From assembly GCF_040869045.1 (NCBI RefSeq), contig NC_090322.1, forward strand, positions 184,821,477-184,885,476: DNA of 64,000 bases, given 5' to 3'. The first letter of the stretch is position 1. Each line of letters opens with the position of its first letter. The notes below the pieces were generated by a model. The model made no database searches, was not told the DNA's origin, and worked only from the letters and a program-made list of their open reading frames with translations. The translations under genes were made by a program, and so were the position numbers. Source of the DNA: Eurosta solidaginis (taxonomy: Eukaryota; Arthropoda; Insecta; Diptera; Tephritidae). Positions 1-11,360 of the stretch are shown here, one piece after another.

Positions 1-1664
1 TGAAAGGTACTAAAGAGTATTTTAAGAGGAGTGGGACATAGTTCTATAGATAGACGCCATTTAGGGATATCGCCATAAAGGTGAACCAGGGGTGACTCTA
101 GAATGCGTTTGTACAATATGGGTACCAAACGAAAGGTGTTAATGCGTATTTTAAAAGGGAGTGCGCCTTAGTTCTATAGGTGGACGCTTTTCGAAATTTC
201 GCCATAAAGGTGGACCAGGGGTTACTCTAGAACTTGTTTGTACGATATGGGTATCAAATGAAAGGTGTTAATGAGTATTTTAAAAGTAAGTGGGCCTTAG
301 TTCTATAGGTGGACGCCTTTTCGAGATATCGCCATAAAGCTGGACCAGGGGTGACTCTAGAATTTGTTTGTACGATATGGGTGTCAAATGAAAAATGTTA
401 GTGAGTATTTTAAAAGGGAGAGGGCCTTAGTTTTATAGGTGGACGCCTTTTCTGGATGTCGTTATAAAGGTGGACCAGTGTTGACTCTAGAATGCGTTTG
501 TACAATAAGGGTATCAAACGAAAGGTGTTAATGACTATTTTAAAAGGGAGTGGGCCTTAGTTCTATAGGTGGACGCCTTTTCGAGATATCGCCATAAAGG
601 GGGGCAGGGATGACTCTAAAATGTGTTTGTGCGATATGGGTATCAAATTAAAGGTATTAATGAGGGTTTAAAAGGGAGAGGTTTTAGTTGTATATGTGGA
701 GACTTTTCGAGATATCGACCAAAATGTGGACCAGGGTGACCCAGACCATCATCTATCGGGTACCGCTAATTTATTTATATATGTAATACCACGAACTGCC
801 AAGATTCCAAGGCCTTTTGATTTCGCCCTGCAGAACTTTGTGATTTTCTTCTACTTAATATGGTAAGTGTCACGCCCATTTTACAAAGTTTTTTTACAAA
901 GTTATATTTTGCGTCAACAAACCAATCCAATTACCATGTTTCATCCCTTTTTTCGTATTTGGTATAGAATTATGGCATTTTTTTAATTTTTCGTAACTTT
1001 CGATATCGAAAAAGTGGGCGTGGTCATAGTCCGATTTCGGCCATTTTTTATACAATACAAAGTGAGTTCAGATAAGTACGTGGACTGAGTTTAGTAAAGA
1101 TATATCGATTTTTGCTCAAGTTATCGTGTTAACGGCCGAGCGGAAGGACAGACGGTCGACTGTGTATAAAAACTGGGCGTGGCTTCAAACAAATTTCGCC
1201 TTCTACTTCTAAATTACCTTCTTTTAAAAGTGGGCGGTGCCACTCCCATTGCCCAAAATTTTACTAATTTTCTATTCTGTGTCATAAGCTCAACTCACCT
1301 TCCAAATTTCATCGTTTTATCCGGCTTTGGTAAAGAATTATCGCACTTTTTCGAATTTTCGAAATATTCGATATCGAAAAAGTGGGCGTGGTTATAGTCC
1401 ACTATTGCTCATTTTAAATAACGGTCTGAGATGAGTGCCCAGAAACCAACATACCAAATTTCATCAATATACCTCAAAATTTACTCAAGTTATCGGGTTA
1501 ACGGACGGACAGACGGACAAGGCTCAATCATTTTTTTTTTCGATACTGATGATTTTGATATATGGAAGTCTATATCTATCTCGATTCCTTTATACCTGTA
1601 CAACCAACCGTTATCCAATAAAATTTAATATACTCTGTGAGCTCTGCTCAACTGAGTATAAAAA
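1..1664 (+). mobile_element. HINE/DINE-1-like element, copy A (5' end outside window)
   Basis: This non-coding copy enters the window inside its minisatellite (1 to about 735, roughly six ~120-bp units) and runs to the 3' stem-loop TACTC...GAGTA at about 1631-1659. A Helitron-like motif (ATCGGGTACCGCTAAT) lies near 750-770, and a GGAC microsatellite at 1501-1522. Compared with copy F it has an internal deletion of about 440 bp: at ~1195 the text jumps from the 'GGGCGTGGCTTCAA' segment straight to 'TTCTAAATTACCTTC'. Short open frames within it are not conserved between copies and are not genes. Confidence 0.85.
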
Positions 1665-1879
1665 TATTATAGCGAATGATACCAAGTATAGCACATCACC
1701 TGGCCCGCGAGAGGGGGGTGAGAGGGTTTCTGAGGGGGGCAGCGATTGAGAGGTACTACGACATTTTTTTTAATACAGGAGTCTTTTGTTGTTCCATGTG
1801 CAATTTTTAAGCCGAATTTCAAAAGCAACGAATATCTGCATTTCGTTTTATTATTATAGTGAAGTGTGAAAAATAAAAA

Positions 1880-2474
1880 TCTATATATATATAAAGAAAG
1901 GCTAAAATGTGTTTTAGTTGGTCGCCGGTGTTTGAAGAGATGTGTCGGTCGATTTTGTTCAAACTTTCACTCAAGTTGCGTAAACCTCACGCGGTGGTTA
2001 CTACATGTACAGGGTCTCGAGATATAGGCCAAAACGTGGGCCAGTGAATGCCTAGACAGTGTTTATACAATATGGATATCAAATGAAAGCTGTTGATGAG
2101 TGCTTTGTTACAGAGTAATATATTATTCAGAGACGGACTGGGACTGGGATTAGGACTAGGACTGGGACTGGGACTCGGAGTGGGACTGGGACTGGAATAA
2201 AATACATACCACCCTCTGGGACAGGCAATAAGGGATGCAGAAGAATGAGAAGGAATTGAGAGAAGAGAAAGGAGAGAAAGAGAAGGAGATTAAGAAAAGG
2301 ATAGAATGAGACGAAGATGGAGACAGATGAAGCGAAAAATACGGAGGGAGGAGGGAATAAAAGGATTAGGAGGAAGTGAAGAGAGGGGAGGGTAGAGTCA
2401 GACGGAAAAAGCTTATTAAAATGTATGCAGGTAAGCCAAATTTAGGGCAGGACAACGTCTGCAGGGTCTTCTAG
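1880..2474 (+). mobile_element. Non-autonomous Helitron N1
   Basis: It begins TCTATATATATATAAAG at 1880, after an A. It ends with a GGCAG...CTGCA-type hairpin (2446-2463) followed by GGGTCTTCTAG at 2474 and then T, which is the canonical Helitron form (5' TC, 3' hairpin plus CTRR, insertion between A and T). Inside are one minisatellite unit (about 2010-2110), a GGGACT hexanucleotide run (2133-2195) and a purine-rich tract. It has no coding capacity. A longer sister copy is at 33878-34922 with the same last ~350 bp. Confidence 0.85.
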
Positions 2475-5400
2475 TTATAGATATAATAATACTATATATA
2501 TAATAATACTAAAAGCTAGAGAACAATTAGGTAGGTCCTAGGTACTAGTCATCGCACTTCTCATCAATCTAGGGCGTTGATCAGAAAATTAAATAAAAGC
2601 GTTGGGCACGTGATGGATTTGAGGCACCTCCTATGACAGACATGCCTACCGCGAGATTATGCAAAGCCTCTCAATGCGCTGGGGGTGGTGTACGACCACT
2701 TTCTCGAGGAGGTAGGCTCACTGGTCCAGTATAAAATATGGGAAAAATAAACATTCATCTCAGCATCTTGCATTGCTTTAGTAAGGACACCGTTACTTCA
2801 TGCGCTCGGTATCGGAAAGTATCTAGTCAAGTACAATGGAATACACACGCTGCGAATATCATCCACGGTCTGCATAGGACCCTGGATTTAAGGAGATGAC
2901 TGTGTGGATCCCTTAATATCCAACCATGCCAGGCGCGAACCATTTTATCCGCAGAAAGGGTTTTAAAACTTTCTATTATACTGGTATACAATTATTGGTG
3001 AGTGCGACTCGAATTAAAATTTTCCAACTAAATTTAATAGTTGCTGCTACACGTTTTACTTTAATTTCGTTTTTATTTTGGGTATGTCGCGACCAACCTT
3101 AATTTTGTTACCACAACACTCAACAAAGCGTTTGCCGTTAAAGTTGCCACTAATTTCGCCCCACCTTGTTGCAAGTTGTAGTCGCATTTGTTGTCGACGT
3201 TGATTTTGATTTTATTTTTGCCCTTAGCGCCTTTTTCAGTGCTGGTTTGGATTTTTCAAAATTTTGTTGTTGTTTCTTTTCCTTGTTTATGTTGGCGCAT
3301 TGTCGCTTTTGTTAAAGCTATATGGCTGCTTTGGTGTGGCTTGTCAAATGCGTGGCTCCCGCAATTTATTTCACACTTACGGCTAATTTTTGCTATTTTT
3401 TTCGTTATAAATATTTAAGAAAAAGAGGCACAAGAAAGACATAATTCACGATTTTGTACCACCTACCCCATAAACATTTGCATATGTTGAAAATGAATGA
3501 AAAGTAGAGCTTACCCTTTCTCTAACTTGTTTTTGAATAAATTTCTCGCGAGTATCGAGTTCTCGCGAGCATATCGAATCTCAAAATACTCGTAAGGCCC
3601 GCGAGCTTCTCGAAATTCACTTTAATAGCTGTACTCGCACTGTTATATAAAGCTTTGCATTCCATCTCAAACACGAGCGTGGCTTTCGAGAAGAAATCGT
3701 AAGCAATATATATAATACTGGAAATGCAGCGAAAACGTCGCGAGAAGCCCTGTTCTTTGTTTCTCAAGTCTAGAAATTATCGGCTATGTAACCCACAATA
3801 CAGCAGGACTTACGCAAAGAGATATATATATTTTTAAGAAATTTTAAGAACCTATCTGGATGCAAACTTCTCTGCTCTCCTACGAAAATCCTGACCGCTG
3901 GTGCCACAATACTACAAACTCCACTTTAGTTTTTAGGATTTTAGAGATCACTGGACGTCCACAATAACTTAAAAAACAGCTACGTCATACATAGCCCAAC
4001 AGATACTGCTTTAAATAGCAAACAGATACTCCACAAAATCATGTCATGAGTTGAGAGCAAACAGTTTACACAGGCTGCATTCTCGCACAAATAGGGAGTC
4101 TTCAATAATTTTTACTGGTAGTAATAAAATAAGCCCTATGTGCCCTTCATGTTCAAGATCCTATTATGAACTATATGGGACTAGCTTTAAGGTGCAAAAG
4201 TATAAGCATTCAGCTGAGAGGGAGTAAGGGTACTACGTAGTGCGGTTTTCTTTTACCGCTGCTATGGATTTGAATCGAATAAAGCATACTCTGTCAACTC
4301 GAAAGGAGAAATCCTGAAAAAGTGTACATACGGACAAGGCCGAATTCTGTTTTATGTAAATTACACGTAATGGCAACAAAAATGGAAAAATATTTGATAT
4401 TACCTCCTAAAATTAAGCATTGGAAAGATGGGGAGCTCACTCTCTGCATCTCAGTTTGCACTAAGCCGTATTGAATCCGATACCGACGAGGCATTTAAAA
4501 TATGACTAGGTCCAAACGGATCAGCTCTTGATGTCGCAGGAGCGAGAGAGGTCCTTCATCGATGATCTTCTGTTGATGTCGAAGGAACGAAAGAGATTCT
4601 TGCATTCCTGAGACTTAACAAGGTTTTCTACTTTTTATCCGCCCTGTCATAACAAAGCTAGCATACGATTATAGCGGTATGATGCTCAGCAACTATTTAG
4701 ACGAATCAAAGGGTTAGATTCAGATTAGCATCAGTCCCCACGAGAACTGATCTATGCTGGTACTAGGGGAAGAACGGACATTTTTCAAACATCCTTCTTC
4801 AAAAGCGCCCCACAACTCATAAATGTAGGTCCGCAAGAATTTCTAAAATAAACAAAACCCTGCCTGCTTACAATACATATCGAAGTGATTTTCGTAACTG
4901 CAGTATCCAAACTGCGCATTAGAGCTAATTGCAGTCAAAGGCTACTGGATATACCAATAAAACAACTAACCAACAATAAAGACTGATATTATTTTGATAT
5001 TCGCACAAAATTCTATCGATTTACATGGCTACCTTCATTTCATTTGATTTGACGTCGTCGAAGCTGGGTAAAATTTAGAAATAACGAACACCCCAATGTT
5101 TGCCTCAACTACTCATTTCTGTTACATAAGACGTCGGCTACTTTACTGTGTAATTCAATTTGCAATTTAAGCTAGCGCATTTATTGTGCAATGTCTGCTT
5201 TTATTGTACAGTATCTGTAAGTGGCAACATTAATTTTTTATCACGTTTACTTATTTTCTTAGGATATATCAGACATATCGAATGTTATCTACATATGTGT
5301 GACAATTTACTATGTAAAGAAACGTTGGCCCATATTAACTACTGAAATATTGAGGTAGGGCAAGGAGTGCCAAACATGGGAAACATACGCAATGGCAAGT

Positions 5401-5565
5401 AAAGCAATGCAAATTTGATTAAGCTTAGAATTGGTGTCCGAATTTTAGAATATCTTAAATATATGTATATAATTATCTTCCTACCTAACTGTGTAAAAAG
5501 TATAACTGTATTGTTATTTTAAGTTCATAGAAACAATTTTAAGGCCGGTATATATGAAGGCGTCT
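2475..5565. other. No gene recognised; AT-rich intergenic or intronic DNA
   Basis: I see no supported gene in about 3.1 kb. The T-rich stretch at 3000-3420 has an open frame of 76 codons without family features. The segment 2590-2710 resembles, weakly and on the minus strand, part of the LINE-type 3' UTR found at 36006-36430 ('CATGCCTACCGCG', 'GCGCTGGGGGTG'). A CGAGA-rich segment at 3535-3620 contains several short inverted TCTCGCGAG-type words of unknown meaning. Confidence 0.6.
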
Positions 5566-5569
5566 GGAT

Positions 5570-6415
5570 ATGACATATAAAAAAGGCGTGGGTACCAAGT
5601 ACTCGTGAATACAGATGTACGTCTAGAAACCTAATGTTTTTAGTTGACTTAAGCTCGCCCAGGAGCTGAAGTTGAACCATAACATAGCAAACTTTACCAG
5701 AAAAAAAAACTTCGCACTTTAAAAAAAAGCTTCGCCCGCTTTTTATCTGTAACATGTGATATCGACAAGTTGTTGTTTTATGTTCGGTTATTATTGACAG
5801 CGAATTATTATCGCTGTGCTGTCGACTTGTTGTCGCTGATTCATCGTCTTCTAACATGTTTTTTTTTATCGGATTTTTATAGGCTGGTTAAAGTTGTGTC
5901 ATCGATCTCATAGTGAAGTTTTATCAGTATCTGTTTCGTAACAAACCGATCAGCCGTCGATAACAAAAGTCTAGCACGCCGATTACAAATTGCAGCACTC
6001 CGATTAAAATCGTTAACTTTTTGATATCAAATCCAAAAATTCTATACAAAAAATCGATACATTTACGATATCAAATCGATAAATGTTTGGTAACTTATCG
6101 ATAGCTGTTCTATAAATAATCGATAAGTTTTCAACATAAATTGATAACTTTTTGAAGACATGTCGATTGCTTAATTCATCGAAAACTTGTTTATAACATA
6201 TCGATTATTTTTCAATAAATGGTCGACAGATTTTCAAGAATAAATCGATAACTTTTCCATAACAAACCAATCACTTGTCCACAAAAAATCAGTATCTCCT
6301 TGATAACCTTTGTTATCGATAGCAGACATATAACACTTCGATAGCTCGTCTCGACATTGTCGATAACACACGTGTAACAAGCCGATAACTTATTGATAAC
6401 AAACCGTTAAAATTT
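5570..6415. repeat. CGATA/TATCG-rich degenerate repeat, copy 1
   Basis: From about 5930 to 6410 the words CGATA, TATCG and ATCGAT recur every 20-40 bp in otherwise AT-rich text (for example 'ATCGATAAGTTTTC', 'TATCGATAGC'). The entry segment 5645-5860 (an 'AGGAGCTGAAGTTGAACCA' block, then 'ACTTTACCAG') is shared with the copy beginning near 36630. The run is thus a dispersed repeat family and not a chance composition. No coding content is seen. Confidence 0.6.
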
Positions 6416-6554
6416 CGGTCACGGCTTCGGTTTCGACATCTAGTATTTCCTTTTCTTTTCTGCCTGACTTTCCTTTCTTCGCCATGGCTTCTTACACGTC
6501 ACGATATCCATAGACGTCGTTATTATTATTATTGATATTGATAGTACTCTATTC

Positions 6555-7766
6555 TTTTTATACTCAGCTGAGCAGAGCTCACAGAGTATATTAACTTTGT
6601 TCGCATAACGGTATTCCGTAACGGCATAAACTAATCGAGAGAGATATATACTTCTATATATCAAAATGATCTGGGCGAAAACAGAAATTTATTTAGCTAT
6701 ATCCGTCCGTCGGTAAACACGAAAACTTGAGTAAATTTTGAGGTATCTTGATGAAATTTGGTATGTAGGTTCCTGTGCACTCGCCTCAGATCGCTATTTA
6801 GAATGAACGAAATCGGACTATAACCACGCCCACTTTTTCGATATAGAATATTTCTAAAAACCGAAAAAGTGCGATAATTCATTACCAAAGACGGATGAAG
6901 CGATGAAACTTGGTAGGTGCGTTGAAAGAAGGTAATTTGAAAGTTGTAATTTGGCAGTCGTTGAAGATATCATGATGAAATTTGGCAAGAGCGTTACTCC
7001 TATTCCTGTATGTGGGCTAAATAAAAATTAGCAAAATCGGATGACGAACACGAAATTTTTTTTTTTTTAAGTCAAATTTTAACAAAAAAATTGAATATCT
7101 TTACAATATATAAGTAAATTATTTCAACATTCAACTCCAGTAATAATATGGTGCAAGAAAATACAAAACTAAAAGAAAATTTCGAAATGGACGTGGCTCA
7201 GCCCTTTTTAATTTAATTTATCTAGAATACTTTTAATGCCATAAGTCGAACAAAAATTCATCAATCCTTATGAAATTTGGTAGGGGCATAGATTCTATGA
7301 CGATAATTGTTTTCTGTCTAAATGGGCGAAATCGATTGAAGCCACGCCCAGTTTTTATACACGGTCGACCGTCTGTCCTTCCGTTCGGCCGTTAACAAGA
7401 TAACTTGAGCAAAAATCGATATATCTTTACTAAACTTAGTCCACGTACTTATCTGAACTCACTTTATCTTGGTAATAAAAATGGGCGAAATCCGACTATG
7501 ACCACGCCTACTTTTACGATATCGAAAATTACGAAAAATGAAAAAAATGCCATAATACTATAGCAAATATGAAAAAGGGATGAAACATTGTAATTGGATT
7601 GGTTTATTGACACAAAATATAACATTAGAGAAAACTTTGTAAAATGGGTGTGACACCTTCCATATTAAATAGAATAAAATCAAAAAGTTCTGCAGGGCGA
7701 AACCAAAAGCCCTTGGTATTTTGGCAAGAATACTCTTCGTGGTATTATATATATAAATAACTTAGC
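6555..7766 (-). mobile_element. HINE/DINE-1-like element, copy B, fused to a Helitron end
   Basis: The 3' stem-loop end is at 6555-6590 (TACTCAGCTGAGCAGAGC) and the body follows on the minus strand. The copy lacks the minisatellite and the 5' stem-loop. It has an internal deletion near 6940, and its GGAC microsatellite has decayed to two or three units. Its inner boundary at ~7766 is exactly where other copies have the GGGTACCGCTAAT motif; here that position is the 3' terminus of the helicase-bearing Helitron. Confidence 0.8.
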
Positions 7767-7792
7767 GGACCCCGTTGCACTTCGTAGCAACC
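7761..7792 (-). other. Helitron 3' terminus (hairpin plus CTAA)
   Basis: Read on the minus strand, a GTTGC/GCAAC stem (7774-7791) with loop TACGAAGT is followed by GGGGTCCGCTAA and then G and T residues. This is the form of a canonical Helitron 3' end (hairpin close to a CTRR terminus). It lies about 75 bp downstream of the helicase stop codon. Whether the last base is the A of CTAA or the following G cannot be decided from one copy. Confidence 0.7.
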
Positions 7793-7865
7793 AACCAAAA
7801 AAAGAAATGAAAGATTATAAATTTTTTTTATGAAATGAATGCATTGTATTTCAAAATTGTTAATG

Positions 7866-9490
7866 TCAATCCAAAACATTTGGATATAAAATATTTTTAG
7901 TTTGCCCATTGGAGGCGAGCACAAACAAACAATTTGGAGTTCCAACTCTTGAGCAGGCCACGTATAGCTGTACATGTGAAAAGCACGGCTCCTCCAAATT
8001 TAATCCGCATATTTGAAGCGTTTGTTCTTGTGCCTTATTGATGGACATGACAAATGATAGACGCACTGGGAATTGCAAACGCTTAAATTCAAATGGCATA
8101 TCTGTTGGAATCAGTGGTATGAGGACAATTTCATTTTTCGCTGTTCCGGTCAATATTGTCGCTTTAATTAAATTCGGCATCAAATTTTGTACCACTAATC
8201 TTGTGCCATTGCACAGTTTTAGTTCATTTAAATTCCGCAGTAAAATAATTGATGAGCCAACCTTTAAATTCAATTAATGCGGTGGCATACCAGGTGGTTC
8301 TAATGAATGCAAAAATTCAATTGGATAATTCACTGCATCATCTGCATTCCTTGCGCTATTAACAGATTTATATGATGTCACTGCACCTGGCAATTTTTCT
8401 TGAATCTGATAATTGATTACATTGACGTGTAAATTTTTTGGTGCCAGTATTGCGCGTTCTCTCAACCAACTGTGATTCCTGTAATTTTGAACAATATTTG
8501 AAACACACTTTCAATCAGCTCTTCTGTTGATTGGAGAACGGTACAGAAATTTTTCGGCAGTGTAGTCAATCCATTTGTATTATCGACTCAATCTGCAGAT
8601 TGGTCGCTGTGGAATTGAACGCGCATATTTATGTTCAATGTCATTTTTTGCACATGTCGCCACAGAAGAGAAGACTTTAAACATGCGTTGTTCTCATCCG
8701 CCGGTGTTGATCGTGGAACCACAGGCAATATTTGTCGAAAATCCCCTGACAACAATGCACCACCAAAAATTTCTTGATTCTGACGTTGATCTTGCATTGT
8801 ACGGTGTAATGCTTCCAGCGCTTTTTTATGCATTGCACATTCATCCAATAGAATAATTGCTGCTTGTTGCAAAACTTTTGCCATCGCAGAATTTCTTGAA
8901 ATATTGCACGTGGGATATTCAAGCACCTGTTAATTTGAAAATAATTACATTTTAATTAATATCGATTAACTTTTATAGGGTACAGTCAATAAATATAAGC
9001 ATACCTGCACATTCAACGGCAATTTTAATGCAGAGTGCACTGTTCGTCCACCATCCAATAGAGTAGCAGCGATTCCCGACGAAGCAAGTGCCAATGCAAT
9101 TTTTCGTTGGGATCGAATGGCTGCCAAAATCAGTGATATCACAAATGTCTTTCCCGTACCACCAGGAGCATCCAAAAAATATAATCCACCGACTTCATTT
9201 TGTACCGCTTGGATGATGGTATCATAGACATGTTTTTGATGGTCATTTAATTTAGGAACATTCAAATTCACAAATGTTTGCAATTCATTGGGATCATACT
9301 GTTGTTCACGTTGCAATTCTCGATCAAATAAATTATGTATTGGACGATTGGGTGGTGACAAACCTAATTGCCCTAATCCTTTATTTGCAATCGTAAGGCA
9401 CATATCTTCAATCGCTATCATTGCCTCATTATACATTTCCAATGAAATCAGCAAATGAGTCAGGAGTGGAATCATTTCAAAAATCTTCAA
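7866..9490 (-). pseudogene. Helitron PIF1-like helicase, C-terminal part, broken
   Basis: This is the C-terminal helicase half of a Helitron Rep-helicase protein. Such proteins unwind DNA for rolling-circle transposition. The first piece (9490-9005) holds the Walker A motif DAPGGTGKTF. The second (8926-8588) holds the Walker B-like LLDECAM, then GGALLSGDFRQILPVVPRST. The third (8465-7866) holds RERAILAPKN, LKVGSSIILLRN, LSFVMSINKAQEQTL and YVACSRVGTPN, ending TKNILYPNVLD and a stop. Breaks: a TGA at ~8585, a frameshift near 8510 (EELIESVFQ in one frame, NYRNHSWL in the next) and an in-frame TAA at ~8275 between PPH and LNLKVG. No Rep domain or N-terminus was found upstream of 9490. It is a dead autonomous-type Helitron copy. 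Confidence 0.92.
8927..9004 (-). other. 78-bp GT-AG intron-like interruption in the Helitron helicase
   Basis: On the minus strand the helicase text runs to ...LPLNVQ at 9005 and resumes as VLEYPTCNISRN at 8926. The 78 bp between start GTATGC and end TTAACAG, are AT-rich, and contain an in-frame stop. Removing them gives a seamless phase-0 join at a place where this family is normally continuous. A spliceosomal intron is the simplest reading; a small insertion with lucky ends is possible. Confidence 0.65.
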
Positions 9491-10015
9491 AGGTGTTTCT
9501 ACTTTTACAAAAACGATGTTTCCTTAACTTTTTTTACACAAACATAACTACACGTTGATAATTAATCTTTAGTTAATCAAGATGGATACTGATGTACAAA
9601 TGAATTGTATGACAATGTGGTGATTAGTTTCTTGACCACAGTCATTTGCTTTCCTAATGCTTTAACATCTAACTCAAGAAAAGTGAAAAAATTTTCAACC
9701 ATGTATAATAAATATCAAAGTTCTAACCACAATGTATGTTTAATTGAATTTGCCATACAAATTGAAATATGCGATTTATTAGTAACCACAAAAGTTATGG
9801 CAAATCAAAACTAATAACAAATTTCATGTTTTCTTAACTCACGTGAGAAAAAGTGGCGTAAAGCTCGAAGCGGATTTCTGGTTTTCTTTAGCAAACAGAT
9901 AAAATTGTTTTTTTCGATATGTGGAATTATATGTATGTATGTAAGTCGATGCAAATGTGGACGTTAAACGGCTTAACTATTAGTCGAGAGGCTGCCGATG
10001 GTACAAGAAGAAAAC
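9491..10015. other. No gene recognised
   Basis: AT-rich sequence upstream (on the minus strand) of the helicase remnant. I could not recognise Rep/endonuclease motifs or a Helitron 5' end in it. An open frame of 69 codons at 9605-9814 (plus) has no recognisable features. Confidence 0.5.
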
Positions 10016-10998
10016 AAGTAAGGACGGGACAGCCGAAGACTTCATACCTTTCATGAATAGGGCTGAACAATAATCTTATCCCGTTCGTAATCTCCACATA
10101 ATCGGATGTATAAGATAAGAAATATATAGTGAACAGATGTATATACCTAAACGATTTTTAAGATAAATATAAAATAAAAAATGGCAAAAAACCCCCTTAT
10201 CTGAACAATCGGTTGTATGGGATATATATTATATATGGCTCCGATCGAAATGATTTTTACAAGCAATCTTCTATGATATATTAGAATATATATCACCAAG
10301 TTTCACGTTTTTATATTGGAAACTAACTTTTAGAGAAATGGCCAAAAATCTTTCTATCTGAACGATCGGTTTTATGGGATAGGTATATACTATATACATA
10401 TAGCTCCGATCAAAGTGATTTTTTAAGGAAATCTTCTATGATATATTAGAATAAATATCAACAAGTTTAACGTTTTTATATTGGAATTAAGGGAGAAGTG
10501 GCTAAAAATCTTTCTATCTGAAGGCTCGGTTGTATGGGATATATAATATATATAGCTCCGATCGAAATGACTTTTTCATGAAATCTTCTATGATATATTA
10601 GAATACATATCACCAAGTTTAACGTTTTTATATTGGAAATTGCCAAAAATCTTTCTATCTGAACGATCGGTTGTATGGGATATATAATATATATAGCTCC
10701 GATCGAAATGACTTTTTCACGAAATCTTCTATGATATATTAGAATACATATCACCAAGTTTAACGTTTTTATATTGGAAATTAAGGAAGAAATTGCCAAA
10801 AATCTTTCTATCTGAACGATCGGTTGTATGGGATATCAAAGTGATTTTTTCAGAAAATCTTCTATGATACATTAAAATGTATATCACCGAGTTTCACGTT
10901 CATACTTTCTAAATTACGGCAGGAATGGCCAAAATCGTCTTATCTTTTCTTTTTTTTTTTATCGTCTTATCCATTCGTGAAAGGTATGAAGACTTCGG
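10016..10998 (+). mobile_element. Second HINE-like family with central array and terminal inverted repeats
   Basis: The left end reads AAGTAAGGACGGGACAGC, then CCGAAGACTTCATACCTTTC and ATGAATAGG. The right end (10965-10998) is the inverted counterpart: CATTCGTGAAAGGTATGAAG then ACTTCGG. Between them is a ~155-bp tandem array. The layout (AAGTAAGGA start, sub-terminal inverted repeats, central tandem repeats) parallels the large HINE family but the sequence differs. The right end stops at the inverted repeat, where a SINE begins, so its outermost bases are missing. Confidence 0.65.
10195..10915 (+). repeat. Tandem array, ~140-160 bp units, about 4.5 copies
   Basis: The marker 'CTATCTGAACGATCGGTT' recurs near 10200, 10357, 10517, 10658 and 10811, giving spacings of about 157, 160, 141 and 153 bp. 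Each unit also holds 'TAGCTCCGATC' and 'TCTTCTATGATA'. The units near 10500 and 10650 are the most alike, which is why the minus-strand translation there is repetitive. It is non-coding. Confidence 0.85.
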
Positions 10999-11360
10999 CG
11001 GCCACCGGGGTGTGATGGTAGCGTGCTCCGCCTACCACACCGTATGCCCTGGGTTCACACCCCGGGCAAAGCAACATCAAAATTTTAGAAATATGGTTTT
11101 TCAATTAGAAGAAAATTTGTCTAAGCGGGGTCGCCCCTCGGCAGTATTTGGCAAGCGCTCCGGGTGTATTTCTGCCATGAAAAGCTCTCAGTGAAACCTC
11201 ATCTGCCTTGCAGATGCCGTTCGGAGTCGGCATAAAACATGTAGGTCCCGTCCGACCAATTTGTAGTGAAAATCAAGAGGAGCACGACGCAAATTGGAAG
11301 AGAAGCTCGGCCTTAGATCTCTTCGGAGGTTATCGCGTCTTACATTTATTTATTTATTTT
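10998..11360 (+). mobile_element. tRNA-derived SINE, copy 1
   Basis: The 5' part resembles a tRNA gene: GTGTGATGGTAGCGTGCTCC as A-box region and GGGTTCACACCCCGGG as B-box arm (11051-11066), as needed for RNA polymerase III transcription. A unique body follows (GGCAAGCGCTCC, CAGATGCCGTTCGGAGTCGG, GAAGCTCGGCCTTAGATC), then GCGTCTTACATTTATTTATT as tail. Copies at 28991 and 59483 match nearly end to end. Predicted small proteins in it are spurious. No clear target duplication is visible for this copy. Confidence 0.85.

Noticed and set aside
1179..1749. Open frames of 65-104 codons in HINE copy A (and equivalents at 24455-24983, 26998-27569, 44322-45157, 63748-63975)
   Set aside because: They recur because the element recurs. 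Frames are broken differently in each copy and contain the microsatellite; no protein is conserved.
10476..10799. 107-codon minus-strand frame with an internal protein repeat
   Set aside because: The repeat is the DNA tandem array of the second HINE-like element; neighbouring units are not open in this frame.
11010..11085. tRNA gene in the SINE heads (also 29003-29070, 59492-59560)
   Set aside because: A and B boxes are present, but the acceptor and anticodon stems do not form a normal tRNA and the sequence continues into the SINE body.
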